A stretch of 64,000 bases of DNA from Planctomycetota bacterium (GCA_002748355.1 PDSF01000027.1:242535-306534); one strand, 5' to 3'. Positions 1 through 9,381 are shown, numbered from the stretch's first letter. A program made the numbers and translations. Notes: generated by a model from the letters alone, not told the origin.

Positions 1-1334
1 AGGCCGTGCACCCCGGCTACGGCTTCCTCTCCGAGAACGCCGACTTCGCGCGCGCGGTCGAAGCTGCCGGCCTTGTCTTCATCGGCCCCAGCGCTGAGGC
101 CATGGACGCCCTCGGCAGTAAGCGGGCGGCCAAAGAAATCGCCGAGAGTGCCGGCGTCCCCATCGTCCCCGGCTTCGATGGCAAAAACGCCAGCAACGAG
201 GAGTTCCTGGCCGCCGCCAAGCGCATTGGCTTCCCCCTCCTGGTCAAGGCCTCGGCTGGTGGTGGCGGCCGCGGCATGCGCCTGGTCACCCGCGAACAAG
301 ACTTCCTCGAAGCGCTCGACGCCGGACGTCGTGAGGCAGAGCAGGCCTTCGGCGACGACACCATGCTCTTGGAGAAGTACCTGAAGCCTTCGCGCCACGT
401 CGAAATCCAGATCGTCGGCGACGGCCGGGGCGGGGCCATCGCCCTCGGCGAACGCGAGTGCTCGGTGCAGCGGCGCCATCAAAAGGTCTTGGAGGAATCT
501 CCCTCACCGGCGCTCGACGAAGAGTTGCGCACCCGCATGCAGGACGCCGCAGTCGCCCTGGCCAAGAGCGTTCGCTACCGCAACGCTGGCACCGTGGAGT
601 TCCTGGTCGACGAGTCGGGAGCATTCTATTTCCTGGAGGTCAACACCCGGCTCCAGGTCGAGCATCCGGTCACCGAGATGGTCACCGGCCTCGACCTCGT
701 GCACTTGCAGCTCGGCCTCGCAGCGGGGCAGCCGCTCGAAGAACTCGTGCCCGGTGGCCGCCCTGTGCTCCGCGGCCACGCGCTCGAAGCGCGCATCTGC
801 GCCGAAGATCCCGAGGCCGGCTTCCTCCCCATGGGCGGCCGACTCGAAATCTGCGTCGAACCCGCTGGCCCGGGAGTTCGCGTCGATAGCGGGGTCTACA
901 TGGGCTTCGAAGTCCCGGTCCACTACGACTCGATGCTGGCCAAGGTCATCGTCCACGCCCCCGACCGCGCCACCAGCCTCCTGCGCATGCAAGGCGTGCT
1001 CTCGCACTCGGCTTGGCTCGGCGTGCCCACCAACGTCGACTTCCTCCTCGGCGTCATCGCCCACCCCGCCTTCCAGGCGGGCGAGCTGCGCACCGATTTC
1101 CTTGAGGTCTATGAGGAGCTGGATCCCTCGAAGCGGAGCGGGGCCAAGCCCTTGCCAGATGAGGCCCTGATCGCGGCGGCGCTTGCCGGCGCCTTTCGCC
1201 ATGGGGAAGGACCGGCGCTGGAGAAGAGCGGCACGAAGAGCGATCCGCATTCACCCTGGGATGCCGGCGATCACTATCGGCTAGGGAGAGGCCACTTGGG
1301 AGCGGCGCAAGCCGACGGGAGGAAGCAGGCATGA
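1..1334 (+). CDS. Biotin carboxylase subunit of an acyl-CoA carboxylase (5' end cut by window)
   Basis: This enzyme carboxylates the biotin of a carrier protein using ATP and bicarbonate, the first half-reaction of acetyl-, propionyl- or methylcrotonyl-CoA carboxylase. The reading frame is open from the window edge and begins within the family motif AVHPGYGFLSENA, so roughly the first 75 residues lie upstream and the GTG at 6 is not the true start. Visible signatures are the ATP-grasp glycine loop (KASAGGGGRGMRLV), the catalytic region GERECSVQRRHQK, the metal and bicarbonate site EVNTRLQVEHPVTE, and the carboxylase C-terminal domain (ARICAEDPEAGFLP). The protein ends after about 440 visible residues without a biotin domain, which is encoded by the next gene through an ATGA overlap. 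The acyl-CoA specificity cannot be read from this subunit. Confidence 0.93.
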   Translation, partial: AVHPGYGFLSENADFARAVEAAGLVFIGPSAEAMDALGSKRAAKEIAESAGVPIVPGFDGKNASNEEFLAAAKRIGFPLLVKASAGGGGRGMRLVTREQDFLEALDAGRREAEQAFGDDTMLLEKYLKPSRHVEIQIVGDGRGGAIALGERECSVQRRHQKVLEESPSPALDEELRTRMQDAAVALAKSVRYRNAGTVEFLVDESGAFYFLEVNTRLQVEHPVTEMVTGLDLVHLQLGLAAGQPLEELVPGGRPVLRGHALEARICAEDPEAGFLPMGGRLEICVEPAGPGVRVDSGVYMGFEVPVHYDSMLAKVIVHAPDRATSLLRMQGVLSHSAWLGVPTNVDFLLGVIAHPAFQAGELRTDFLEVYEELDPSKRSGAKPLPDEALIAAALAGAFRHGEGPALEKSGTKSDPHSPWDAGDHYRLGRGHLGAAQADGRKQA

Positions 1335-1834
1335 AAAAGCTACCCAGCCACGTTCTCGTCGATGGCGAAGAACTCGCCCTCTCGGCCCTACCCAAGGGCG
1401 AAGGACGCTACGAACTGCGCATCGGCGCCCGGCGCGTTCTGGTCCAGGCCATGGCTCTCGGGCGCGAGGGCTTCTCCTTCACCACAGAAGACGGGGTAAC
1501 CCACCGCGCACAGGCAGCGGCCCTGGGCGATGACCTCCAAGTTCGGGTCGACGGGCAGAGCTATCGCCTGCAAAGCGCCGAGCAAGTCGGCGGCAGCAGC
1601 GGCGAAGAACGCGACCCCTCCCGCATCGTCGCCCCAATGACCGGAACCGTGGTCAAGGTCCTGGTCGCGGTGGGAGACCGTGTCGAGGCGGAGCAAGACG
1701 TCGCAGTGCTCACGGCGATGAAGATGGAGCATCGCCTACGGGCACCACGCCAGGGAGTCGTCGCAGAGCTAGCCGCAGTGGCCGGCGAGACCTTGGAAGC
1801 GGGCTCCTTGCTGCTGCGGCTCGAAGAAGAATAG
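1331..1834 (+). CDS. Biotin carboxyl carrier protein, partner of the upstream biotin carboxylase
   Basis: This 167-residue protein carries biotin between the carboxylase and a carboxyltransferase. Residues from about 95 to 167 form a biotinyl/lipoyl domain with the biotinylation motif AMKMEH; the lysine between the two methionines is the attachment site. Residues 1-85 look like the small BT-type linker domain seen in the alpha chains of propionyl- and methylcrotonyl-CoA carboxylases, so the pair resembles one alpha subunit split into two genes. The ATG overlaps the stop of the upstream gene by ATGA, which implies coupled translation at matched amounts. No carboxyltransferase gene is adjacent in the window; it may lie to the left. 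Confidence 0.9.
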   Translation: MKKLPSHVLVDGEELALSALPKGEGRYELRIGARRVLVQAMALGREGFSFTTEDGVTHRAQAAALGDDLQVRVDGQSYRLQSAEQVGGSSGEERDPSRIVAPMTGTVVKVLVAVGDRVEAEQDVAVLTAMKMEHRLRAPRQGVVAELAAVAGETLEAGSLLLRLEEE

Positions 1835-1970
1835 CCAGGGAGCCCTAAGAGAAAGCGACGCAGCGACAAGCAGCCGAGTTCGCGATAGATTTCAGCAGGA
1901 GATCCTTGGGAGCCAGGGAAGCACTGTCATCGAGCTTGCCACGCCTCCACCGGAACCTTCCAAGAATTGG

Positions 1971-3653
1971 GTGCCGGCGGCGGCCATACAAGCGCTCCCG
2001 CTCTGTTATCTTGTGCGCTCTCTTCGCCGCGATGTCCCCTTGGCCCGACCCCATCCCCAGCTCGAACGCCTGGGCTGGGTGCTCCTAAGCATCTGGCTCC
2101 TCTCCCAGGTCTGGATGCCTGCATGGTTTCCCTCGCAGGACGGCCCCCTGCACGTCTACATCGCCTCGCTGATGCGCGTGCTCGAAAGCGAGCAGACGGA
2201 ACTCCTCGGTCGCTACTTCGCCTTCAACCAAGAGATCGAACCCAATATCGCGGCCCACTATCTGCTTGAACAGATGCTGGCCTTCCTAGCGCCACAGGAT
2301 GTCGAGAAGCTACTCGTCTCACTCTATGTCATCCTGATTCTGGGCGGAGCCCGCTACGCAGTGTGGGCGATCGAACCGCGGGCAAGCTTCGTGGGGCTGC
2401 TCTTCCTGCCCTTCACCCTCGGCTATTTCGTGCACAAGGGCTTTTACAACTACTGCCTCGGCACGGCTCTCTTCCTCTGGGGCCTGGGCTTCTGGTGGCG
2501 GCACTGCCAGCAGCGACGGCTCATCCCCTATCTGCTCTTCGCGCTCCTCATCGGCCTCACGACCATCACCCACCTCTTCGCTGTGATGATGCTCGCGCTG
2601 GTCATCGGCCTCGCTCGTTTCGGGCGCATGCTGATCGAAGCACGACCCCAGGGGCTTGCCGCACTGCGCTCCTTTGCTCTGGACGGGACGTGGACGCTGC
2701 TGGCCTTCCTGCCCGGCATCATCGCCGCCCTGGACTTCTTCAGTCGCTATGCCCTGACCGATGTCGGCTCTGCGCCACGCGGCCGCCTGTATCTGGCTCA
2801 GCAGCTGCTAACCGCACTCCCGCTCCACTCCTTCCACGACCAAGAGTATCTGGTCGCATTGCCGCTGCTCCTGCTGGTGGCGGTGCTTGCCAGCTACCGG
2901 ACCTGGCTCTTCCTGCGGTCGCGTCAGCTCCAAACCGCCGATGCCCTGCTGCTTCCACTGCTGGTCCTGCTCGTACTCTACTTCTCCAACGACCTGACGA
3001 CACGTGATGTCCCGGTTTGGAAGAGGATGCTCCCCTTCATCCACTTCGTCGGACTGCTGTGGCTGGCAGCGCGGCCATGGGGGGCGCGTGCGGCCCGCAG
3101 CATCCTCGCCATCGCACTCGTAACAGCTATTGGCAGCGGACTGCTCCGCTTCCAGAGCTACTCGCAAATTGACCAGCTCACCGGCGAGTATCTAGCCTGC
3201 GCCGAGCAGGTCCACGCTGGCGAGACCCTCCTGGCTGTGCACTTGCACCGACCAGAATACGAATCTCGACAAAGACTGAGTTCCATCGATTGGGTCGACC
3301 CCTATCGACACATGAGTGCGCGCATCGCGCTGATGCGCAACGCCGTGGACCTGCGCGCCTCCATCATCTCCCGCGAGTGCTACGGCTACTTTCCAATTGT
3401 GTACCGGCGGGACCACGACCCCTATCGCCTGCTCGGCCCGTTCCTCGAATCCGTGCCGCCCCCGATCCGTCTCGCGGATTACGCGAGTTCGGGTGAATGG
3501 ATCGACAAGGTCCTCGTCTGGGGACCGGCCGAGGACTCCAGCAACAACAGCCCCGCCACGACCCAGCTCAAGGACGAACTCAACTCTCACTATGAGCTGG
3601 TCTGGTCGTCGACTCGGCGCAGCAAGCTGGAACTCTACAAACGCCGCGACTGA
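1971..3653 (+). CDS. Polytopic membrane protein, possibly GT-C-like glycosyltransferase
   Basis: The protein has about 560 residues with roughly ten to twelve hydrophobic segments in the first 400 residues and a hydrophilic C-terminal domain of about 140 residues. After the first hydrophobic segment the loop carries an acidic motif, SQDGPLHVY. GT-C family glycosyltransferases carry a catalytic aspartate in the same place, but I see no other family signature, so the function is inferred. The start is uncertain: GTG at 1971 opens the frame, with alternatives GTG at 2013 and TTG at 2040, and none has a strong ribosome binding site. It stands alone between the biotin carrier gene and a phosphoesterase gene in the same orientation. 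Confidence 0.6.
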   Translation: MPAAAIQALPLCYLVRSLRRDVPLARPHPQLERLGWVLLSIWLLSQVWMPAWFPSQDGPLHVYIASLMRVLESEQTELLGRYFAFNQEIEPNIAAHYLLEQMLAFLAPQDVEKLLVSLYVILILGGARYAVWAIEPRASFVGLLFLPFTLGYFVHKGFYNYCLGTALFLWGLGFWWRHCQQRRLIPYLLFALLIGLTTITHLFAVMMLALVIGLARFGRMLIEARPQGLAALRSFALDGTWTLLAFLPGIIAALDFFSRYALTDVGSAPRGRLYLAQQLLTALPLHSFHDQEYLVALPLLLLVAVLASYRTWLFLRSRQLQTADALLLPLLVLLVLYFSNDLTTRDVPVWKRMLPFIHFVGLLWLAARPWGARAARSILAIALVTAIGSGLLRFQSYSQIDQLTGEYLACAEQVHAGETLLAVHLHRPEYESRQRLSSIDWVDPYRHMSARIALMRNAVDLRASIISRECYGYFPIVYRRDHDPYRLLGPFLESVPPPIRLADYASSGEWIDKVLVWGPAEDSSNNSPATTQLKDELNSHYELVWSSTRRSKLELYKRRD

Positions 3654-3781
3654 AGCTTGCCGCGACGACTCACGATCACGGGGGGATCTCGCGCCTAGAG
3701 TCAGACTTGGAGTTCGGCATCGCTGTCGCGTGGACAAAAGCACGCGCTTCGAGCCCTGCCCTGTCCATATCATGCCCAGCG

Positions 3782-4729
3782 ATGACCCAAGATTACCTGA
3801 CGCAAAAACCTCGCAGCCACTCGCGCGGGATTGGAACCCTGTTCCTAAGCCTTGCCATGATTCTCGGCATCTGCTGGATCGCTGGCCGCAATATATGGGC
3901 AGATGGACCGCGCTGGCTGACGACGCCGGTGGATGAGATCCAGCTGAAACCGGGAAGCTTGCGCGTCGCAGTGATCGGCGACATCCAGAATGCCTTCTCT
4001 GAGTTCGCGGATCTGCAGGGCAAGATCGCTGAGCTGAAACCGGACCTGCTCCTGCAACTCGGCGATACCGTCAACAACGCCAAGCCCGGTCGCTACGCGG
4101 CGCTGCATAGCTCCGTGCGCGCCCATGGACCGGGCGTGCCGATCTTGGCGGTGCCTGGCAACCACGACCTCCGCCGTGCAGACGACTCGCTCGACCTCTA
4201 CCGGGAATGGATCGGGCCCACTGAATGGCGGCTCGATCACGAAGGCTGGAGGATCCTCGGCCTCAACAACGCCACAGGCGAACTCAGCGTGGCCAGCCAG
4301 CAACTGTTGAAGGAATCCGCCGCCGAGCCCCCCAAACTCGGCCTCATCGTCCTCGCCCACCGCCCGGAATCAGCCCCCCTCAACCCAGCGCCAAGGGTGC
4401 AGTTCGCCGGTCACGTCCACAGCAGCAAGGGCTTTGTCGATCCCGCTGGAACACGGCACATCCACCTAGGCAACAACTGTGACCGCAGCCACGACGCCGA
4501 CCCCAGCGACCTGCCAACCGTGGGGCTCTTGTCCCTAGACCCTGACGGCAAGATCGAATGGGATGAGCAATACACCGTCCCACGCAAAGTCCATGTGAAG
4601 GAGGAGCTGCGACGCCTGGTCGGCGGCTCGATCTATCCGGCCATGCGCGAGTATCCTCCCCTATTTGGCGCACTCATCGCAGGGTTCCTTGCCGCTGGGG
4701 CTTGGTTTTGGCGGAAGGCGCTCAGCTGA
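3782..4729 (+). CDS. Membrane-anchored calcineurin-like metallophosphoesterase
   Basis: This is a predicted phosphoesterase of about 315 residues with a dinuclear metal site. Motifs in order are VIGDIQN (motif I), LQLGDTVNN (motif II), VPGNHD (motif III), VLAHRPE and FAGHVHSS (motifs IV and V). Motif I normally reads D-x-H; here the histidine position is glutamine. A hydrophobic segment near the N-terminus (LFLSLAMILGICWIAG) and another at the extreme C-terminus suggest anchoring at both ends with the catalytic domain outside the cytoplasm or facing the membrane. ATG at 3782 is preferred over the in-frame TTG at 3707, because the added 25 residues look like untranslated leader. It is convergent with murB. 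The substrate is unknown. Confidence 0.78.
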   Translation: MTQDYLTQKPRSHSRGIGTLFLSLAMILGICWIAGRNIWADGPRWLTTPVDEIQLKPGSLRVAVIGDIQNAFSEFADLQGKIAELKPDLLLQLGDTVNNAKPGRYAALHSSVRAHGPGVPILAVPGNHDLRRADDSLDLYREWIGPTEWRLDHEGWRILGLNNATGELSVASQQLLKESAAEPPKLGLIVLAHRPESAPLNPAPRVQFAGHVHSSKGFVDPAGTRHIHLGNNCDRSHDADPSDLPTVGLLSLDPDGKIEWDEQYTVPRKVHVKEELRRLVGGSIYPAMREYPPLFGALIAGFLAAGAWFWRKALS

Positions 4730-4754
4730 CGCCGCGCCTACGCCGCGGCCAGGC

Positions 4755-5675
4755 TCAAAAGCCCCAGAGCTTCACTTCTAGCTCCAGCTCGACCCCCGAA
4801 TGCTCGCGCACCCGTTGGCGCACACGTTCCACCAACTCCATAAGCTGCCGGGCACTGCCATCGCCCTTATTGACAAAGTAGTTGGCGTGTTTGGTCGACA
4901 CCTCGATGTCGCCGACGGCGCTGCCCTTGAGTCCGGCGGCATCGATCAGACGCCCAGCGCTACCGCCCTCGGGGTTTTTGAAGATGCAGCCGCAGCTGCG
5001 CTCGGAAACCGGCTGCGTTCGGTTGCGCTCTTTGAGCATGCTCTCCATGCGTTTTTGGATCTCGAGAGCGTTTCCTGGCTGAAGGGCAAAGGTGGCGGTC
5101 GTCACCAAGGCATCCCCCAGCCCCCCGTCGCGGTAGCGCGGAGTGCAATCCGCACGCTCTAGGGTCTGCAAACTCCCTGCGGCATCGATGATGCGCAGGC
5201 TTTCCAGTGTGTCGAAGCACTCGCCGTACTTGGTGCCGGCGTTCATCGCCACGGCCCCGCCGACCTGGGCCGGGATGCCAATTAGATGCTCGAGGCCGCT
5301 GAGCTTGGCCTCCTTGGCCATACGCAGCAAGGTAGGCAGACTCGCGCCGGCCGAGGCGATGAGCCGGGTCCCGTCCCGAACCACGCGCCGCCACTGCCCG
5401 AGGTAGAGCACGACCCCATCCACGCCATCGTCGCTGATTAAGAGGTTGCTCCCACCCCCGAGAAAATGCAGGGCTAGCCCACGTTCGTGGCAAACGCGCA
5501 CGACATGAGCGGCATCCTCCTCGGCCCAGGGCTCGATGAAGACCGCAGCCTTGCCGCCAAGCTTGAGATGGGAGTGCTTGCCAAGGGGGACAGCTTCGCG
5601 GATCACCCCCTTCCAGCCCTCTCCATCCCGGCCCTCGATCTCACTCGTCTCGAACCAATGCCTTGACCACTCCAT
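4755..5675 (-). CDS. murB: UDP-N-acetylenolpyruvoylglucosamine reductase
   Basis: MurB reduces the enolpyruvyl group of UDP-GlcNAc-enolpyruvate with NADPH and FAD to give UDP-MurNAc in the cytoplasm. The FAD-binding half shows PLGKHSHLKLGGKA, LGGGSNLL and the loop IPAQVGGAVAMNAGTKYGE. The C-terminal domain has RNRTQPVSERSCGCIFKNPEG, a type II MurB arrangement with cysteine at the usual serine/cysteine proton-donor position. ATG at 5675 gives about 306 residues, the usual length; an in-frame start at 5717 would lengthen the overlap with murC. The gene is the last of the minus-strand cell-wall cluster and overlaps the end of murC by 35 bases. In many bacteria ftsQ, ftsA and ftsZ follow here; in this window a convergent unrelated gene follows. 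Confidence 0.93.
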   Translation of the reverse strand: MEWSRHWFETSEIEGRDGEGWKGVIREAVPLGKHSHLKLGGKAAVFIEPWAEEDAAHVVRVCHERGLALHFLGGGSNLLISDDGVDGVVLYLGQWRRVVRDGTRLIASAGASLPTLLRMAKEAKLSGLEHLIGIPAQVGGAVAMNAGTKYGECFDTLESLRIIDAAGSLQTLERADCTPRYRDGGLGDALVTTATFALQPGNALEIQKRMESMLKERNRTQPVSERSCGCIFKNPEGGSAGRLIDAAGLKGSAVGDIEVSTKHANYFVNKGDGSARQLMELVERVRQRVREHSGVELELEVKLWGF

Positions 5676-7050
5676 CCAGCTCTCCCGCTCCAAGCACCAG
5701 CGGCAATGGCCTGGCATCGCCCGCGCCCGCGCTATCTGATTCTTTCAATACCTGCTGTAGGCAGCTCCCGAGGCGCTCGACTTTGCCAACAGCCTCGGCC
5801 TTGCCCCCGTACGCCCGAATGGCTGCCGCCAGGTCGCCCGACGATACGCCATGGTCCTGATCCGGATCTTCCCGTGCGGCAAAGATATCCGCGATCAAAC
5901 AACGATCGGCCGAGGCCAAGACCTTGGCGAAATCCTCGAGCAAACACCGCGTGCGCGAGTGCTGATGCGGCTGGAAGGCCACGCAGAGCGGCCGGCCGGG
6001 AAAAGCGCTGCGCACCGTCTCGAGCACGGCAGCGATCTCCGAGGGGTGATGGGCATAGTCGAAGAGCAGGGGCCCATGACGGGTTTCGATGCACTCCAGA
6101 CGCCGGGCCACTCCGGGGAAAGCTGCTAGCCCCTCAGCTGCCCCCGGCGCATACGCGCCGCAGAGCGAAGCTGCAGCGAGGGCAAACAGCGCATTGGTCG
6201 CTTGGAAGCGCCCGAGCACCCGCAGCGAAGTTCGCGGCAGAAGATGCCCGAAGAGCTGCGGCCGGAACGACACCCGCCCCGATTCAAACAGCAGTTCCTC
6301 GGCGGAGACATCCTGGCCAGCGCCGATGCGGTACACGCATACCCCTGCTCGCACCTGGCTGAGCGCCTCCGCAGGCACCGTCTCGTGCGCGAGAACGCTC
6401 CCCCCCGCAGGCACGCCTGCAGCAAAGCGCGCGAAGGACTGCACCAGCTCGTCGAGACTCGCATAGCAGTCGAAGTGGTCCACTTCGATGTTGAGCAGAA
6501 CCGCAACATGGGGCTGCAACTCATGGAAGGAGCGATTGAACTCACAGCTCTCAAGCACGAGGAAGGGCGAGCCGCCAGCGTAGCCATTGCCGCCCAGCTC
6601 GGGGACATCCGCCCCCACCAAGAAGGAGGGGTCCAACGCTCCCCCACGCATCGCCGCCACCGTCAGCGCTGTCGTCGAAGTCTTGCCGTGTGTGCCGGCG
6701 ACGGCGACGGTCTTGAGCTGCCGCGACAGATCGCCAAGCGCAGCGGCGTAGAGCTTGCAATCGCTGCCGGAGGCGAGGCCCTCTTGCCATTCCTCGTGGC
6801 TCTCCGGCACAGCGGCAGAACGCACGACCAGAGCCTCTGCGGCGCCAAAGCCACGAAGGCGCCGCCCGACCTCGACATTGAGACCAAGCCCACGCAGTCG
6901 CTGGACATGGGGGGTTTCATGGTCATCGCTGCCACTCACCTCCACCCCCAGCCCGTGCAGAAGCAGGGCCAAGCCACTCATGCCCGAGCCGCCGACGCCA
7001 ATCAGGTGGGCCCGTTTGGGCCAGCAGCTTGTTTCGCTAGTGCTGCTCAT
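5641..7050 (-). CDS. murC: UDP-N-acetylmuramate--L-alanine ligase
   Basis: MurC adds L-alanine to UDP-MurNAc using ATP in the cytoplasm. The N-terminal nucleotide-sugar domain shows HLIGVGGSGMSGLA, the ATP loop is VAVAGTHGKTSTT, and the ligase signatures ESCEFNRSF and FDYAHHPSEI are present. The protein is about 469 residues, a normal MurC length. ATG at 7050 is chosen because it overlaps the murG stop as TGATG; a TTG one codon earlier is also in frame. It lies between murG and murB in the cell-wall operon. Confidence 0.96.
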   Translation of the reverse strand: MSSTSETSCWPKRAHLIGVGGSGMSGLALLLHGLGVEVSGSDDHETPHVQRLRGLGLNVEVGRRLRGFGAAEALVVRSAAVPESHEEWQEGLASGSDCKLYAAALGDLSRQLKTVAVAGTHGKTSTTALTVAAMRGGALDPSFLVGADVPELGGNGYAGGSPFLVLESCEFNRSFHELQPHVAVLLNIEVDHFDCYASLDELVQSFARFAAGVPAGGSVLAHETVPAEALSQVRAGVCVYRIGAGQDVSAEELLFESGRVSFRPQLFGHLLPRTSLRVLGRFQATNALFALAAASLCGAYAPGAAEGLAAFPGVARRLECIETRHGPLLFDYAHHPSEIAAVLETVRSAFPGRPLCVAFQPHQHSRTRCLLEDFAKVLASADRCLIADIFAAREDPDQDHGVSSGDLAAAIRAYGGKAEAVGKVERLGSCLQQVLKESDSAGAGDARPLPLVLGAGELDGVVKALVRDE

Positions 7051-8186
7051 CAACTCGGCTCCAGCAGTGTTTCCGGCACCAGCTCGCCCAACTCACAGAG
7101 GATCTCGCGAAGAGCATCCGGACGTCCAAGCGAAGCAGCGTTGGCGCCGATAGTCTGCAGAAGTTCCTCCGAAGCCAAGAGTTCAGCAAGCATTGCTGCC
7201 GCCTCGTCACTGGGGAGTTTCTCCTCACGAAGCACTCGTGCAGCCCCTCGCTCCGCAAACCACTGGGCATTGCGCCCCTGGTGGTCATCACGGTGCCAGG
7301 GATACGGCACGACGACGGAAGGCTTGCCTGCTGCCGCCAGTTCCAAGAGCGTCATCGCTCCCCCGCGGCAAAGCACCAGGTCCGAAAGGGACAGCAGATC
7401 TCCGATTTGCGAGCTGAAGCCGAGCACTGTGGCCGCCAAGCCAGCCGTCTCCCAAGCTTTGCGAGCTTCCTCTTCACGCCCTGGGCCACTGATGTGGAGG
7501 AAACTCCAACCGCGACGCTGCGCAGCGGGGATCGAGGCCAGAAGCAGGGGAAGCTTAGTGTTGAGCGCTCGAGCACCCTGGCTACCCCCGACGATCAGTA
7601 GGGTGCGCTGCGCGTCTTCCGGAAGCCCCAGACTCTCGACCAGACGGGCACGATCTTCCGGGCTGCGACGCCGAAGGATTTCTGGGCGAAGCGGCATGCC
7701 CGTCACGACCGCTCGTGCCCGCACGCGTGAAGGAAGCTCTTCCCGCGTCTCGTCGAAGGCTAAAAAGCTGCGCTGGGCAAGGCGCGCCAAGAGGCGATTG
7801 GCCTGGCCAGGAACCAGGTTTTGCTCCAGAACGACCAAGGGCAGCCCCATTGTGCGCGCGGCAAGAGCCCCGGGGAGGGCTCCCCGCCCCCCCAAGGCAA
7901 CGACCAGCTGCGCCTCAAAATCCCGCAGGGCACGGCGGGCATGCTGCGTCGCCCGCAGCATCGAAAGCGGCAGGCGCAGGCGCCCGTTCGCCAGCGGCAC
8001 CGTATGCTGCGCTAGGCCAGGATACGCCTCGAGCACCCGCTGCTCGACCGAGCGCCCCGGACGCAGCAGAAGCGCCGAATGTCCCTCGGCCAGGAGAGCC
8101 CGAGCCAACTCGAGACCGGGGACGAGGTGCCCACCACTGCCGCCTCCGCTCAGAACGACCCGCAGGCCCGTTTCCGCCCTTCGCAT
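7050..8186 (-). CDS. murG: UDP-GlcNAc:lipid I N-acetylglucosaminyltransferase
   Basis: MurG transfers GlcNAc from UDP-GlcNAc to lipid I, making lipid II at the inner face of the membrane. The GT-B fold signatures are the N-terminal glycine loop (LSGGGSGGHLVPGLELA), LEQNLVPGQANRLLA, VVGGSQGARALN and the donor site CRGGAMTLLELAAAGKPSVVVPYP. In E. coli the corresponding motif reads GALT; here it is GAMT. The length of 378 residues is slightly above the E. coli enzyme. It follows the LysM-protein gene after about 100 noncoding bases and is coupled to murC by TGATG. Confidence 0.95.
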   Translation of the reverse strand: MRRAETGLRVVLSGGGSGGHLVPGLELARALLAEGHSALLLRPGRSVEQRVLEAYPGLAQHTVPLANGRLRLPLSMLRATQHARRALRDFEAQLVVALGGRGALPGALAARTMGLPLVVLEQNLVPGQANRLLARLAQRSFLAFDETREELPSRVRARAVVTGMPLRPEILRRRSPEDRARLVESLGLPEDAQRTLLIVGGSQGARALNTKLPLLLASIPAAQRRGWSFLHISGPGREEEARKAWETAGLAATVLGFSSQIGDLLSLSDLVLCRGGAMTLLELAAAGKPSVVVPYPWHRDDHQGRNAQWFAERGAARVLREEKLPSDEAAAMLAELLASEELLQTIGANAASLGRPDALREILCELGELVPETLLEPS

Positions 8187-8285
8187 CCCAGGACCTCCCC
8201 AGCCTTCCTTACGAGATCCTCCTGAATGAGCCGCTAGGCAGCCGGCGCCAAAGGAGCCAAGAGCGCAGGAGGAAACGCTACGCCA

Positions 8286-9296
8286 CTACTTGAGCTTCGC
8301 GGGGATCTTGAGCTTGGTGCCGAGGACGAGATTCTTCTCGGGGTCGATACCGTTGTGGCGGGCCAAACGCTTCCAGTGCTTGCCAGCTCCGTAGTAGCGC
8401 TCACTGATCTTCCAAAGGCTCTCCCCCTTGGCGACCACGTGTTCGGTCGCGCCCTTCGTACTTTGGATCCCACCCGTACTCGACTTCTTGGAGGATACTC
8501 CCTTGGCTCCGGCCTCCTTGCTTGAGGACAGCGACTTGCGCAGCCCTTCCTTTGGCAGCAGCACCACCATGCCGGGCTGCAGCTTTTTCCCGGAGTGGTT
8601 CTCGGCGAGAGCGATATCCGGATTGAGAGCCTGAATCGCGCGCATTGTCGCGGTGATGTTCTTCACCCCGTACATCTTCTCGGCGATGCGCCAAAGCCCG
8701 TCACCTCGCTGCGCAAGGTATTTTTCGGCCTGCTTCTGCACGCGCTTCATCGGAAGAACTGGAGGAAGCTCTTTGGGGCCCGGCAAAGGATTGACCTTGA
8801 CGGCTCCGCCGAGGCGAACAGCCCTCCGCTCCGGCTCGCTGCCCAGGCGGCGATTATGGTTGGTAAGGAGCCCCTTCGGATTAAATCGATCCCCTAAGGC
8901 ATCTTCCCCTCCCCCGACATCACCGCGAGAGGCATCGGGAGAAACAGGGTGAAACGGCTCTGGGCTCAGGCGTGAGGACTCCTCCTCCCGTCTCCGCCTG
9001 GAGATCGGCATCTCATCGTCCGAAGGAATCAATCTCGGCTTCTGGCCGGCCTCGCCCCCCGAATTCGACAACCCAGAGTTCTGCAGTCCTTCCTGCTCAC
9101 TTAGCTCCCAGCGCCGCTTCGGACTCAAGCTCCCAGCTGTGGCGAGAGATTCCTGACGCTTCACGACCTGCCGCAGCTTCTTGTCGGCAGCCTTGGCCTC
9201 GGAAAGCGCGCCATCATCAGCAAAGACGCCCACTCCGACGATGAGTGCACAGAGCACAAAAAGGGCCACTAGCCCATAACGTTCAACAAAGCCCAT
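8286..9296 (-). CDS. LysM-repeat protein with N-terminal membrane anchor, inserted in the dcw cluster
   Basis: The protein has about 336 residues. After a short basic start it has one hydrophobic segment (LVALFVLCALIVGVGVFA), then a long low-complexity, charged linker to about residue 210, then two LysM domains. These begin near YLAQRGDGLWRIAEKMYG and HVVAKGESLWKISERYYG, separated by a Ser/Lys-rich spacer. LysM domains bind the GlcNAc-containing glycan of peptidoglycan, so this is probably a periplasmic wall-binding protein that could act in septal or lateral wall synthesis. ATG at 9296 has a strong GGAGGGG ribosome binding site; the longer upstream frame overlaps ftsW and is not used. Its place between ftsW and murG is unusual. 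Confidence 0.85.
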   Translation of the reverse strand: MGFVERYGLVALFVLCALIVGVGVFADDGALSEAKAADKKLRQVVKRQESLATAGSLSPKRRWELSEQEGLQNSGLSNSGGEAGQKPRLIPSDDEMPISRRRREEESSRLSPEPFHPVSPDASRGDVGGGEDALGDRFNPKGLLTNHNRRLGSEPERRAVRLGGAVKVNPLPGPKELPPVLPMKRVQKQAEKYLAQRGDGLWRIAEKMYGVKNITATMRAIQALNPDIALAENHSGKKLQPGMVVLLPKEGLRKSLSSSKEAGAKGVSSKKSSTGGIQSTKGATEHVVAKGESLWKISERYYGAGKHWKRLARHNGIDPEKNLVLGTKLKIPAKLK

Positions 9297-9381
9297 CAGT
9301 CCCCTCCTTCGCACGCATAGCATGCGCGCATACCGCCTATCAACAATGCATCCAGCGGGCTCAAAACGACCCGGTGCACGC

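Noticed and set aside
6202..8229. A 675-codon plus-strand frame opposite murC and murG
   Set aside because: It is a composition shadow of clear minus-strand genes and has no recognisable domains.
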